59,349 nucleotides of DNA from Conservatibacter flavescens (GTDB taxonomy: Bacteria > Pseudomonadota > Gammaproteobacteria > Enterobacterales > Pasteurellaceae): the NCBI RefSeq assembly GCF_002795425.1, contig NZ_PHHA01000013.1:1-59349 (forward strand), in the 5' to 3' direction. The notes under the pieces were generated by a model, which saw only the letters and a list, made by a program, of their open reading frames with translations, did no database searches and was not told where the DNA came from. The first letter of the stretch is position 1; each line of letters starts with the position of its first letter. This document shows positions 51,938-59,349 of the stretch, piece after piece. The position numbers were made by a program, and so were the translations under genes.

Positions 51938-52136
51938 TCATGTGTTTGCAATAAAAAAATTATTATAAAATGAACCGCTTTCGCGTTGGTTTTCACTATG
52001 CAATAAACATATATTTGTTGCAATAAACTTTTTGTATTTTTTTTAAAAAAGCGCAGTTAGTTAAAATTAATTCAATAAAAACAAAAAATAAATTAGATAA
52101 AATTCAAAATTAATAGCTTTTATACTTGTTTTATTT

Positions 52137-53282
52137 TTATTTGCATAAACGTTGAATCAATGTTTTAAACAATTCTCTTGTCGGTTGAACAAACGCCGCT
52201 GACAAATATTCATCTGGCTGATGTGCCTGTTCAATAGAGCCAGGACCTAACACTAAAGTCGGGCACAGCTGTTGGATAAACGGTGCTTCTGTGCAGTAAT
52301 TAACCACTTCGCATTTTTCACCAACTAGCTTTTCAACTAAAGAGACAACTTGTGCTGAATGTGAACATTCATAGCCTGGTATAGGTTCATACAAGGAACG
52401 AATTTCAATACGATCTCCCCAACGTTCAATCATTGGAGATAATGCCTCTTGTAATAACCCATCTAAATCAGTTAATGTCATGTGTGGTAATGGACGAATA
52501 TCAAAATGCAATTCGCAACAAGCACAAATTCGGTTGAGTGCGTCCCCTCCTTGAATCGCCCCTAAATTCATTGTGGGATAAGGCACGGCAAAATCTCCGT
52601 GGTAATATTTTTCTTTTAATTGATCACGCAGTTTCATTAAATACCCAGTCGCTTCATGCATAAGCTCAATCGCGTTAATGCCTTTATCAGGATCACTAGA
52701 ATGCCCACTTTTTCCGATTACACGAACAGCCTGCCCAATATAGCCTTTGTGGGCTCGAATTGGTTTTAAGCTTGTGGGTTCTCCAATAATGGCACAATCC
52801 GGACGAATATGGGCATGTTGCACAAAGGTTCTGGCCCCAAGCATTGTCGTTTCCTCATCAGCAGTTGCCAAAATCCGTAACGGCTTCTGTAAACCAGTGA
52901 GATCAATATGTTGTAACGCATCAATCACAAAGGCAAAAAAACCTTTCATATCTGCCGTACCTAAGCCATAAAATTTACCGTCTTTTTCCGTTAGCTTAAA
53001 CGGATCAAATTGCCAACGGCCTTCATCAAACGGAACCGTATCAGTATGTCCGGCTAGTAACAAGCCGCCATTTCCTTCGCCATATGTTGCTAATAAATTA
53101 TATTTATTTCGACTGCCTTCGATTGGTAAAACATCTGTTTTAAAGCCTAAATCCTGTAACCACGTTGCCATCATCTCAATCAAAGTGCGGTTAGATTGGT
53201 CAAATTTTTCATTTAAATCACTGATCGTTGGCTGCGCGATTAAATCACGATACATGTCTAAAAAAGTCGGGAATTTCTTCAT
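52137..53282 (-). CDS. argE: Acetylornithine deacetylase
   Basis: ArgE hydrolyses N2-acetylornithine to ornithine in arginine synthesis. From the ATG at 53282 (AAGGAG seven bases before) the protein has 381 residues, the family length. Longer upstream codons would overlap the ARG boxes. M20 zinc-peptidase features are [19 protein letters not shown] near 75, [31 protein letters not shown] near 137 and [19 protein letters not shown] near 166. It is divergent from argCBH with paired ARG boxes between, as in E. coli. Confidence 0.97.
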   Translation of the reverse strand: MKKFPTFLDMYRDLIAQPTISDLNEKFDQSNRTLIEMMATWLQDLGFKTDVLPIEGSRNKYNLLATYGEGNGGLLLAGHTDTVPFDEGRWQFDPFKLTEKDGKFYGLGTADMKGFFAFVIDALQHIDLTGLQKPLRILATADEETTMLGARTFVQHAHIRPDCAIIGEPTSLKPIRAHKGYIGQAVRVIGKSGHSSDPDKGINAIELMHEATGYLMKLRDQLKEKYYHGDFAVPYPTMNLGAIQGGDALNRICACCELHFDIRPLPHMTLTDLDGLLQEALSPMIERWGDRIEIRSLYEPIPGYECSHSAQVVSLVEKLVGEKCEVVNYCTEAPFIQQLCPTLVLGPGSIEQAHQPDEYLSAAFVQPTRELFKTLIQRLCK

Positions 53283-53337
53283 TAAATCTCCTTTATGTGT
53301 TTTCTTGGCTAATCTATAAAAATAATCATTGCATTTA

Positions 53338-53376
53338 ACTGAATATATATGCAAAATACAAGCATAAATAATCAAA
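53338..53376. promoter_or_regulatory. Pair of ARG boxes (ArgR operator) between argE and argC
   Basis: Box 1 (53338-53355) ACTGAATATATATGCAAA matches the ArgR consensus core TGAAT-N4-ATTCA with one change. Box 2 (53359-53376) CAAGCATAAATAATCAAA is weaker, with three changes. They are separated by exactly three bases, the standard spacing for an ArgR hexamer. The pair overlaps the likely promoters of both argE and argC. Confidence 0.8.
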
Positions 53377-53392
53377 ATATAGGTTATACTTT

Positions 53393-54409
53393 ATGCAAAA
53401 CACCATTATCGTTGGAGCAAGCGGCTACACTGGTGCTGAACTTGCTCAAATTCTCACCCGTCATCCTCATTTTAACTTGATGGCACTTTATGTTTCAACT
53501 AATAGCGCAGATGCCAATAAACCGATTTCTACACTTTATCCTAAATTAAAACAAATTGTAGATTTGCCTTTATTGCCTTTGCCAGAAAATACGGAAAAAC
53601 TGACCGCACTTGCCCAGTCGATTGATACCGTCTTTTTAGCTACTGCCCATGAAGTTAGTCATGACTTAGCCCCTATTTTTCTAGCAGCCGGTTGTAAAGT
53701 ATTCGACTTATCGGGCGCATATCGCGTCAATAATGCGGCATTTTATACTGAGTTTTATGGCTTTAAACACCAATATCCTGAATTATTAAAAAATGCAGTA
53801 TATGGCCTTGCTGAATGGAATGCTGAGAAGATTAAACATACAAACTTGGTCGCTGTGGCGGGGTGCTATCCTACCGTTTCACAACTTAGCCTCAAACCTT
53901 TAATTGAAAATCACCTGTTAGATCTTAGTCAATTACCGGTTATCAACGCAGTAAGCGGGGTAAGTGGAGCGGGTCGTAAAGCCTCATTAACATCCAGTTT
54001 TTGTGAAGTAAGTCTCAATGCCTATGGTGTATTTAACCACCGTCATCAACCCGAAATCGCGACCCACTTAGGCACAGAAGTCATTTTTACCCCACATTTA
54101 GGCAATTTTAAACGTGGTATTCTCGCAACAATTACGGCAAAATTAAAACCTGGTGTAACCGACACACAAATTCACTCGGCCTATCAGCAATACTATGCAA
54201 ACAAGCCTTTAATTCGCATATATGAACAAGGCTTACCAAGTATTCAAGCGGTAGAGTTTACGCCTTATTGTGATATTGGCTTTGCCACCAAAAATGGCCA
54301 TATTATTATCATTGGCGCTGAAGATAATTTACTTAAAGGTGCTGCTGCACAAGCAGTACAATGCGCGAATATTCGCTATGGCTTTGATGAAACAGTAGGA
54401 TTAATTTAA
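53393..54409 (+). CDS. argC: N-acetyl-gamma-glutamyl-phosphate reductase
   Basis: ArgC reduces N-acetylglutamyl phosphate with NADPH. The 338-residue protein starts [20 protein letters not shown] (nucleotide-binding GxxGxxG) and includes [17 protein letters not shown], the catalytic cysteine in [13 protein letters not shown] near 157, [16 protein letters not shown] and [12 protein letters not shown]. Its stop overlaps the argB start by one base. The 5' leader after the ARG boxes is short and has only a weak AGG as ribosome site. Confidence 0.98.
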   Translation: MQNTIIVGASGYTGAELAQILTRHPHFNLMALYVSTNSADANKPISTLYPKLKQIVDLPLLPLPENTEKLTALAQSIDTVFLATAHEVSHDLAPIFLAAGCKVFDLSGAYRVNNAAFYTEFYGFKHQYPELLKNAVYGLAEWNAEKIKHTNLVAVAGCYPTVSQLSLKPLIENHLLDLSQLPVINAVSGVSGAGRKASLTSSFCEVSLNAYGVFNHRHQPEIATHLGTEVIFTPHLGNFKRGILATITAKLKPGVTDTQIHSAYQQYYANKPLIRIYEQGLPSIQAVEFTPYCDIGFATKNGHIIIIGAEDNLLKGAAAQAVQCANIRYGFDETVGLI

Positions 54410-55182
54410 TGAGACCTTTAGTGATAAAACTTGGTGGCGTATTGTTAGATACGCCGGAAGCGATGGAAAATTTATTTGCCGCTCTCGCCCATTTCCAACA
54501 AAATAATGACCGCCCTTTTTTAATTGTACATGGCGGAGGGTGTGTGGTAGACGATTTAATGCAACGCCTAAATCTCCCTGTTAAAAAGAAAAATGGTTTA
54601 CGTGTTACGCCAAAAGATCAAATTGATATTATCGTCGGCGCCCTCGCTGGTATCGCCAATAAAACACTTGTTGCACAAGGCGCTAAATTTGAACTCAATC
54701 CTGTTGGATTAAGTTTAGCTGATGGCAATACCGTTGAAGCCACACAATTCGATCCCGATTTGGGGCATGTCGCCACTGTCGTTGCCAAAAATCCAGTATT
54801 ATTACACACCTTGTTAAGTAACGGTTTTCTACCTATTATCAGTTCTATTGCGGTGGATAACCAAGGTCGATTAATGAATGTTAATGCCGATCAAGCAGCA
54901 ACAGCTATCGCCACGTTACTGGAAGCCGATTTAGTCATGTTATCTGATGTGGACGGTGTTTTAGACGCCAATAAACAACGTCTCGAAGAATTAAATGCTG
55001 CTCAAATCAAGCAATTAATTGAAGAACATGTCATAACTGATGGCATGATTGTTAAAGTGAATGCGGCATTGGATGCGGCAAAAATCCTTCATCGCGGAGT
55101 GGATATTACCAACTGGAAATATCCTGAAAAATTGACCGCACTTTTCTCAGGTGAGATAATCGGAACAAGAATTAATCCTTAA
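54409..55182 (+). CDS. argB: Acetylglutamate kinase
   Basis: ArgB phosphorylates N-acetylglutamate with ATP. The 257-residue protein starts [20 protein letters not shown] and has [20 protein letters not shown] near 37 and [20 protein letters not shown] near 172, with the final [20 protein letters not shown]. The amino-acid kinase fold and length match E. coli ArgB (258). No N-terminal arginine-sensing helix is present, so control is by transcription (ArgR). It is translationally coupled to argC. Confidence 0.98.
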   Translation: MRPLVIKLGGVLLDTPEAMENLFAALAHFQQNNDRPFLIVHGGGCVVDDLMQRLNLPVKKKNGLRVTPKDQIDIIVGALAGIANKTLVAQGAKFELNPVGLSLADGNTVEATQFDPDLGHVATVVAKNPVLLHTLLSNGFLPIISSIAVDNQGRLMNVNADQAATAIATLLEADLVMLSDVDGVLDANKQRLEELNAAQIKQLIEEHVITDGMIVKVNAALDAAKILHRGVDITNWKYPEKLTALFSGEIIGTRINP

Positions 55183-55211
55183 TCATATATCAGTATAGAA
55201 GAGAGAATAAT

Positions 55212-56594
55212 ATGGCACTTTGGGGTGGACGTTTCACACAAGCTGCAGACCAGCGTTTTAAAAATTTCAATGATTCCCTACGCTTTGACTACCGTCTAGC
55301 AGAACAAGATATTGACGGCTCTATTGGCTGGTCAAAAGCACTTGTCAGCGTGGGAGTGTTAACCCACGATGAACAACAACAACTAGAACAAGCTTTAAAC
55401 GAACTAAAAGCTGAGGTGGTTAACCATCTAGAGGTTATCTTACAAGACGATGCGGAAGATATTCATAGCTGGGTAGAAAGTAAATTAATTGATAAAGTGG
55501 GTAATTTAGGGAAAAAATTACACACCGGACGTAGCCGCAACGATCAAGTGGCTGTTGACATTAAATTATGGTGCAAACAACAGGTTACCTTATTACAAAA
55601 GTCTATTCGTCAGCTACAATTAAAACTGGTAGAAACCGCTGAAAACAATCAGAACTCAGTCATGCCAGGTTATACACATTTACAACGTGCTCAACCGATT
55701 AGCTTTGCCCATTGGTGTATGGCTTATGTGGAAATGTTGGATCGTGATTACAGCCGATTAACTGACGCTTATCAACGCATGAACTCCTGTCCTCTCGGCA
55801 GTGGCGCGCTAGCAGGCACCGCTTATGCCATTGATCGCGAACAACTTGCGAAAGATCTTGGTTTTGCCTTTGCTACACGCAACAGCTTAGATAGCGTATC
55901 CGATCGTGATCATATTATTGAACTTCTTGCAGCCGCCTCACTGAGTATGGCGCATTTATCACGTTTTGCTGAAGATATGATTATTTTTAACAGTGGCGAA
56001 GCGAATTTTGTTGAATTATCCGATCGTGTTACCTCCGGTTCTTCACTGATGCCTCAAAAGAAAAACCCCGATGCTTGTGAACTTATTCGAGGTAAAGCCG
56101 GACGGGTAATGGGCGCATTACACGGTATGTTAGTCACAGTGAAAGGCTTGCCGTTGGCTTATAATAAAGATATGCAAGAAGATAAAGAAGGGATTTTTGA
56201 CGCGCTAGACACTTGGCACGATTGCCTAGATATGGCAACCCTAGTATTAGAGGACATCAAAGTCAATGTGGAACGCACACGTAATTCCGCATTAAAAGGC
56301 TATTCTAATGCGACCGAATTAGCGGATTATTTAGTGGCGAAAGGTGTGCCATTCCGTGACTCACACCACATCGTTGGTGAAACAGTGGTATATGCTATTC
56401 AAAATGGCAAAGCATTAGAAGATCTCACTATCCCTGAATTCCGTAAATTCAGTGAGGTGGTTGGCGATGATGTCTATGAGATTTTATCTCTTGAGTCTTG
56501 TCTCACCAAACGTTGTGCAAAAGGCGGCGTGTCTCCGTTAAGAGTGGCAGAGGCTATTGCAGATGCCAAAACCCGTTATTCTTATCCGTCTTAA
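55212..56594 (+). CDS. argH: Argininosuccinate lyase
   Basis: ArgH splits argininosuccinate into arginine and fumarate, the last step of the pathway. The 460-residue protein has the superfamily signature [20 protein letters not shown] near 282, [18 protein letters not shown] near 110 and [17 protein letters not shown] near 157. It follows argB by 29 bases with AGAGAG upstream. argG, argF and argA are not in the window. A GC-rich hairpin follows. Confidence 0.98.
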   Translation: MALWGGRFTQAADQRFKNFNDSLRFDYRLAEQDIDGSIGWSKALVSVGVLTHDEQQQLEQALNELKAEVVNHLEVILQDDAEDIHSWVESKLIDKVGNLGKKLHTGRSRNDQVAVDIKLWCKQQVTLLQKSIRQLQLKLVETAENNQNSVMPGYTHLQRAQPISFAHWCMAYVEMLDRDYSRLTDAYQRMNSCPLGSGALAGTAYAIDREQLAKDLGFAFATRNSLDSVSDRDHIIELLAAASLSMAHLSRFAEDMIIFNSGEANFVELSDRVTSGSSLMPQKKNPDACELIRGKAGRVMGALHGMLVTVKGLPLAYNKDMQEDKEGIFDALDTWHDCLDMATLVLEDIKVNVERTRNSALKGYSNATELADYLVAKGVPFRDSHHIVGETVVYAIQNGKALEDLTIPEFRKFSEVVGDDVYEILSLESCLTKRCAKGGVSPLRVAEAIADAKTRYSYPS

Positions 56595-56603
56595 TTCTCC
56601 CTC

Positions 56604-56623
56604 CCCTGCTTTTCAGCAGGGGA
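56604..56623 (+). terminator. Hairpin after argH
   Basis: CCCCTGC and GCAGGGG form a seven-base stem with a TTTTCA loop ten bases after the argH stop. The following AATCATATTT is only partly U-rich. Confidence 0.6.
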
Positions 56624-56768
56624 ATCATATTTATACGATCTGAAATCCCATTTTTATTATTTCTTCCCTAATAACGCCTTTGTTTTCTTTATTTTTTTCT
56701 TTAATTACATTACACTTCTTTAATTAAATGATTTCTCTTAATTCTCTTTTTCTTTTGGATTTAACATA

Positions 56769-58508
56769 ATGAAAACAGTAAAAGGCATTTTATTTTTTGC
56801 TATCTCTATATCTATTGCCGTTGCCGCAGAACCTGAACTCAACCGATTAGATGCACAAGCTCAACAGCGTAGCCAACAACAAATTGAACAGCGTGCAGAA
56901 CAACTGATTCCCCAAGCTGATGTACGATTTGAGCAACCCACAGCTAGCCATTCCTTATTACCTGTAAACGAAACCCCTTGCTACCCTATTCACCAAATTC
57001 AATTAATTGATTATTCTGATCAACAGACCACAACACAAAGCAAATTTCAATGGGCATTATCCCGCGCAATAAAACAACTCAATCTAACGTTACCTCATTG
57101 CTTTGGTGGCGAAGGATTGGGAGTATTAATGAAAGAAGTACAAAATCAGATTATTGAAAAAGGCTATGTCACCACCCGAGTATTAGCACAAGAGCAAGAT
57201 CTTACTCAAGGCGTATTTTCTCTCACAGTCGTTCCTGGTATAGTTGGCCGAACTATCGTTGCAGACAGCAGCCCAGTTCCTCGCTTTACACGTTTACATA
57301 GCTGGACAGGATTAGCTTTTTCCAAAGGAAAAATATTGAATGTGAGGGATATTGAACAATCCTTAGAAAATTTAAAGCGCGTCCCCACTGCAGATGCCAA
57401 TATTGAAATCTTACCGAGTACCGGCGATGATGCCATTTTAGGAGAAAGCGATTTAAATATTCATTATCAACAACAATTTCCTTTTCGCTTAAATCTTTCC
57501 TTAGATGATTCAGGTTCTAAAACAACAGGTAAATGGCAAGGTTCTGCAACCTTATCTTTAGATAATCCTTTTTCAGCGAATGACTTATTTTATGCCAGTT
57601 TTACCCATAGCTTAAAACGACATACTGATGAAGATGGTACACGTGGCAGCAAAAGCACCGCCCTTTACTACTCTATTCCATTTGGCTATTGGCAGTTTAG
57701 CGCGTTTTACTCTGATAGCCGTTATCATCAAGAAGTCTTTGGCGCCTTTGACAACAATTATCTTTATGCTGGACAAACCCAAAATACTAAATTGACGTTA
57801 TCCTATATGTTATATCGTGACTCTGCGCGTAAAACAACGCTTTCCGGTAGCTTTTGGTCACGACACTCAAAAAACTATGTAGATAATAGCGAAATTGGCG
57901 TTCAACGCCGTCGCATGTCTGGCTGGGAAGCAGGATTCAACCATAAAGAATACTTTAACACTACAACTTTAGAATTACGCGCTAACTATAAACGCGGTAC
58001 CGGTGCGCGTGGCGCATTGCCTGCAAATGAAGAAATGTGGGGAGAAGGCACCTCTCGACCAAAAATTATTACCGCAGGCCTTGATATTACCCAACCATTT
58101 TCTATCGGCTCACAATCATTGATATTTAATACCAGTTGGTCGGCGCAATGGAATAAAACACGACTAATTCAGCAAGATAAAATGAGCATTGGTGGACGCT
58201 ATACCGTACGTGGTTTTGATGGCGAGTTAACACTTTCTGGCGAACGTGGCTGGTTATGGCGTAATGATCTCAGTTGGAATATCGCCCATAAAGGACAATG
58301 GCTATACCTTGCACTAGACGGTGGTCGCGTGACAGGACACAGCGACGGTATGCAACTAGGACATCACCTCATGGGCACTGCCATCGGGTTACGAGGTGGC
58401 TGGAAATATTTCAATTATGACTTTTTTATTGGCCGTCCATTACGTAAACCAGAGGGATTCCGTACATCAAACACTGTTACTGGATTTAATGTCGGTATAA
58501 GCTTTTAA
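56769..58508 (+). CDS. Two-partner secretion transporter TpsB (ShlB/FhaC/CdiB family)
   Basis: TpsB proteins are 16-strand outer-membrane barrels that export a large exoprotein. The 579-residue protein has a signal peptide (MKTVKGILFFAISISIAVAA, cut near residue 20), a Gln/Arg-rich helix that would plug the pore (RLDAQAQQRSQQQIEQRAEQ), a POTRA region (about 70-160, ending VFSLTVVPGIVGRTI) and a beta barrel with the conserved VRGFDGELTLSGERGWLWRN near 482 whose RGF contacts the inside of the barrel. It is followed after 25 bases by the TpsA gene, the usual order. The related ShlB, FhaC and CdiB subfamilies cannot be separated with confidence. Confidence 0.93.
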   Translation: MKTVKGILFFAISISIAVAAEPELNRLDAQAQQRSQQQIEQRAEQLIPQADVRFEQPTASHSLLPVNETPCYPIHQIQLIDYSDQQTTTQSKFQWALSRAIKQLNLTLPHCFGGEGLGVLMKEVQNQIIEKGYVTTRVLAQEQDLTQGVFSLTVVPGIVGRTIVADSSPVPRFTRLHSWTGLAFSKGKILNVRDIEQSLENLKRVPTADANIEILPSTGDDAILGESDLNIHYQQQFPFRLNLSLDDSGSKTTGKWQGSATLSLDNPFSANDLFYASFTHSLKRHTDEDGTRGSKSTALYYSIPFGYWQFSAFYSDSRYHQEVFGAFDNNYLYAGQTQNTKLTLSYMLYRDSARKTTLSGSFWSRHSKNYVDNSEIGVQRRRMSGWEAGFNHKEYFNTTTLELRANYKRGTGARGALPANEEMWGEGTSRPKIITAGLDITQPFSIGSQSLIFNTSWSAQWNKTRLIQQDKMSIGGRYTVRGFDGELTLSGERGWLWRNDLSWNIAHKGQWLYLALDGGRVTGHSDGMQLGHHLMGTAIGLRGGWKYFNYDFFIGRPLRKPEGFRTSNTVTGFNVGISF

Positions 58509-58533
58509 TTTTAGGGCATAAAAGGATAAAACT

Positions 58534-59349
58534 ATGAACAACCAAATCTTCCGCGTTATCTTTAGTCGCACCTTACAACGCCTTGTCGTCACCTCCGAAT
58601 TAGCTAAATCGGCGGGTAAAGCACACAGCGAATCAACGGGAGGATTGGGACACCAAAGTGCGGTGTTAAAACCCTTAATTTTTAGTTTATATTGTGCCTT
58701 AGGATTTGTGGCATTTTCTTCCAACGCATTGGCCGAAACCCTCATTATTAAAGCTGACCCCAATGCCCCGAAATCCCAACAGCCCATTGTTCTCCAAACC
58801 GCAAATGGCCTTCCTCAAGTCAATATCCAAACCCCAAATGACAAAGGCCTTTCCCATAATAAATACCATGATTTCAACGTGGCCGAAAAAGGTGCCATTT
58901 TAAATAACAGCCGCAAAGCCACTCAAACCCAACAAGCCGGCCTTGTGCAAGGCAACCCTTATTTAGCCAGAGGGGAAGCCAAAGTGATTTTAAATGAAGT
59001 CACGTCGAATAACCCGAGTGTGATGAAAGGTTATGTGGAAGTGGCAGGGAAAAAAGCCGAAGTGATTATCGCCAACCCTAACGGGTTACATTGTGACGGC
59101 TGTGGGATTATCAATGCAGACCGAGCCACGATTACCACCGGAAAACCCCAAATCCATCAAGGCGATATTGACAGCTACCGCGTAGAAAAAGGAAAAGTAA
59201 AAGTAAGCGGCAAAGGCATGGACAATAGCCGGGTGGATTATACAGATATTTTAGCCCGTGAAGCGGAAATTAATGCGGGTATTTGGACGGGGAAAAAGTT
59301 AAACGTTGTCACCGGACAAAATCAAATCCAACGGGGAAGCACAGACCAA
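58534..59349 (+). CDS. Two-partner secretion exoprotein TpsA, FhaB/CdiA-like, N-terminal part
   Basis: The frame is open from the ATG at 58534 to the last base of the window (272 codons), so this is the start of a large gene. It opens with an extended signal-peptide region (NQIFRVIFSRTLQRLVVTSE LAK pattern), then a hydrophobic core ending SSNALA near 68. The TPS domain follows with QVNIQTPNDKGLSHNKYHDF, LNNSRKATQTQQAGLVQGNP and IANPNGLHCDGCGIINADRA, the cysteine-containing NPNG motif shared by FhaB- and CdiA-type proteins. Whether it carries a C-terminal toxin with an immunity gene lies beyond the window. An uptake signal at 58656-58664 is embedded in the segment before the hydrophobic core. 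Confidence 0.93.
   Translation, partial: MNNQIFRVIFSRTLQRLVVTSELAKSAGKAHSESTGGLGHQSAVLKPLIFSLYCALGFVAFSSNALAETLIIKADPNAPKSQQPIVLQTANGLPQVNIQTPNDKGLSHNKYHDFNVAEKGAILNNSRKATQTQQAGLVQGNPYLARGEAKVILNEVTSNNPSVMKGYVEVAGKKAEVIIANPNGLHCDGCGIINADRATITTGKPQIHQGDIDSYRVEKGKVKVSGKGMDNSRVDYTDILAREAEINAGIWTGKKLNVVTGQNQIQRGSTDQ

Overview
The window is a chromosomal segment of a gamma-proteobacterium of the family Pasteurellaceae. The evidence is the Haemophilus-type DNA uptake signal (AAGTGCGGT / ACCGCACTT), which recurs throughout, often inside terminators (for example near 410, 7178, 13095, 16422, 38219, 40968, 45770/45800 and 58656), together with an AT-rich composition and a gene order that matches known Haemophilus blocks (queA..tgt-yajC-secDF, rplU-rpmA-obgE opposite ispB, exbB-exbD-tonB). 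Presence of the lsr (AI-2) operon and type VI secretion genes fits Aggregatibacter, Rodentibacter or Pasteurella-like members better than H. influenzae Rd. The genus cannot be fixed from sequence reading alone.

Layout. 1-7073: edge of a type VI secretion (T6SS) locus, with the start of vgrG on the minus strand and tssA (VasJ type), tssM and a membrane-anchored VasL/TagA-like gene on the plus strand. 7157-12535: valS and holC, separated by an accessory insert that holds a cluster of five hairpins, a zeta-toxin-like kinase with an overlapping 57-residue partner, and a glycosyltransferase-like gene. 12675-30458: the queA / tgt-yajC-secD-secF block, split by about 11.5 kb carrying a PuuB-like oxidase, an orphan potD and the complete AI-2 system lsrACDBFG / lsrRK. 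30548-34839: dihydroxyacetone kinase dhaKLM, a TRIC-family channel and proA. 35140-36782: an ImmA/IrrE-like protease with a PIN-like DUF4411 partner. 37019-43322: rplU-rpmA-(two tandem EamA exporters)-obgE, opposite ispB-queH, then a lipoprotein. 43508-47460: a BCCT transporter and the TonB energising complex. 47864-50217: a very AT-rich two-gene unit, an ATP-grasp ligase with a flippase-like membrane protein, of unknown function. 50582-56594: gdhA, then argE divergent from argC-argB-argH with a pair of ARG boxes between them. 56769-59349: a two-partner secretion pair, TpsB plus the start of a CdiA/FhaB-like exoprotein that runs off the window.

How it works together. Most genes are housekeeping: translation, queuosine tRNA modification (tgt, queA and queH are all here), Sec export, arginine and proline synthesis, and nitrogen assimilation. 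The accessory genes fall into contact-dependent competition (T6SS at one end, TPS/CDI-like at the other), small-molecule signalling and scavenging (AI-2, polyamines, dihydroxyacetone, choline/betaine-type solutes), and toxin-antitoxin-like pairs. Predicted control sites are CRP boxes in front of lsr and dhaK, a Fur-like box in front of exbB, and ArgR boxes between argE and argC.

The best candidates for something undescribed are the ATP-grasp/flippase unit, the unexplained 47629-47775 segment beside it, the five-hairpin cluster whose last hairpin encodes the zeta-like protein's C-terminus, and two long inverted repeats of near-identical geometry at 34866-34916 and 50477-50529. No rRNA, tRNA, CRISPR array or insertion sequence was recognised.
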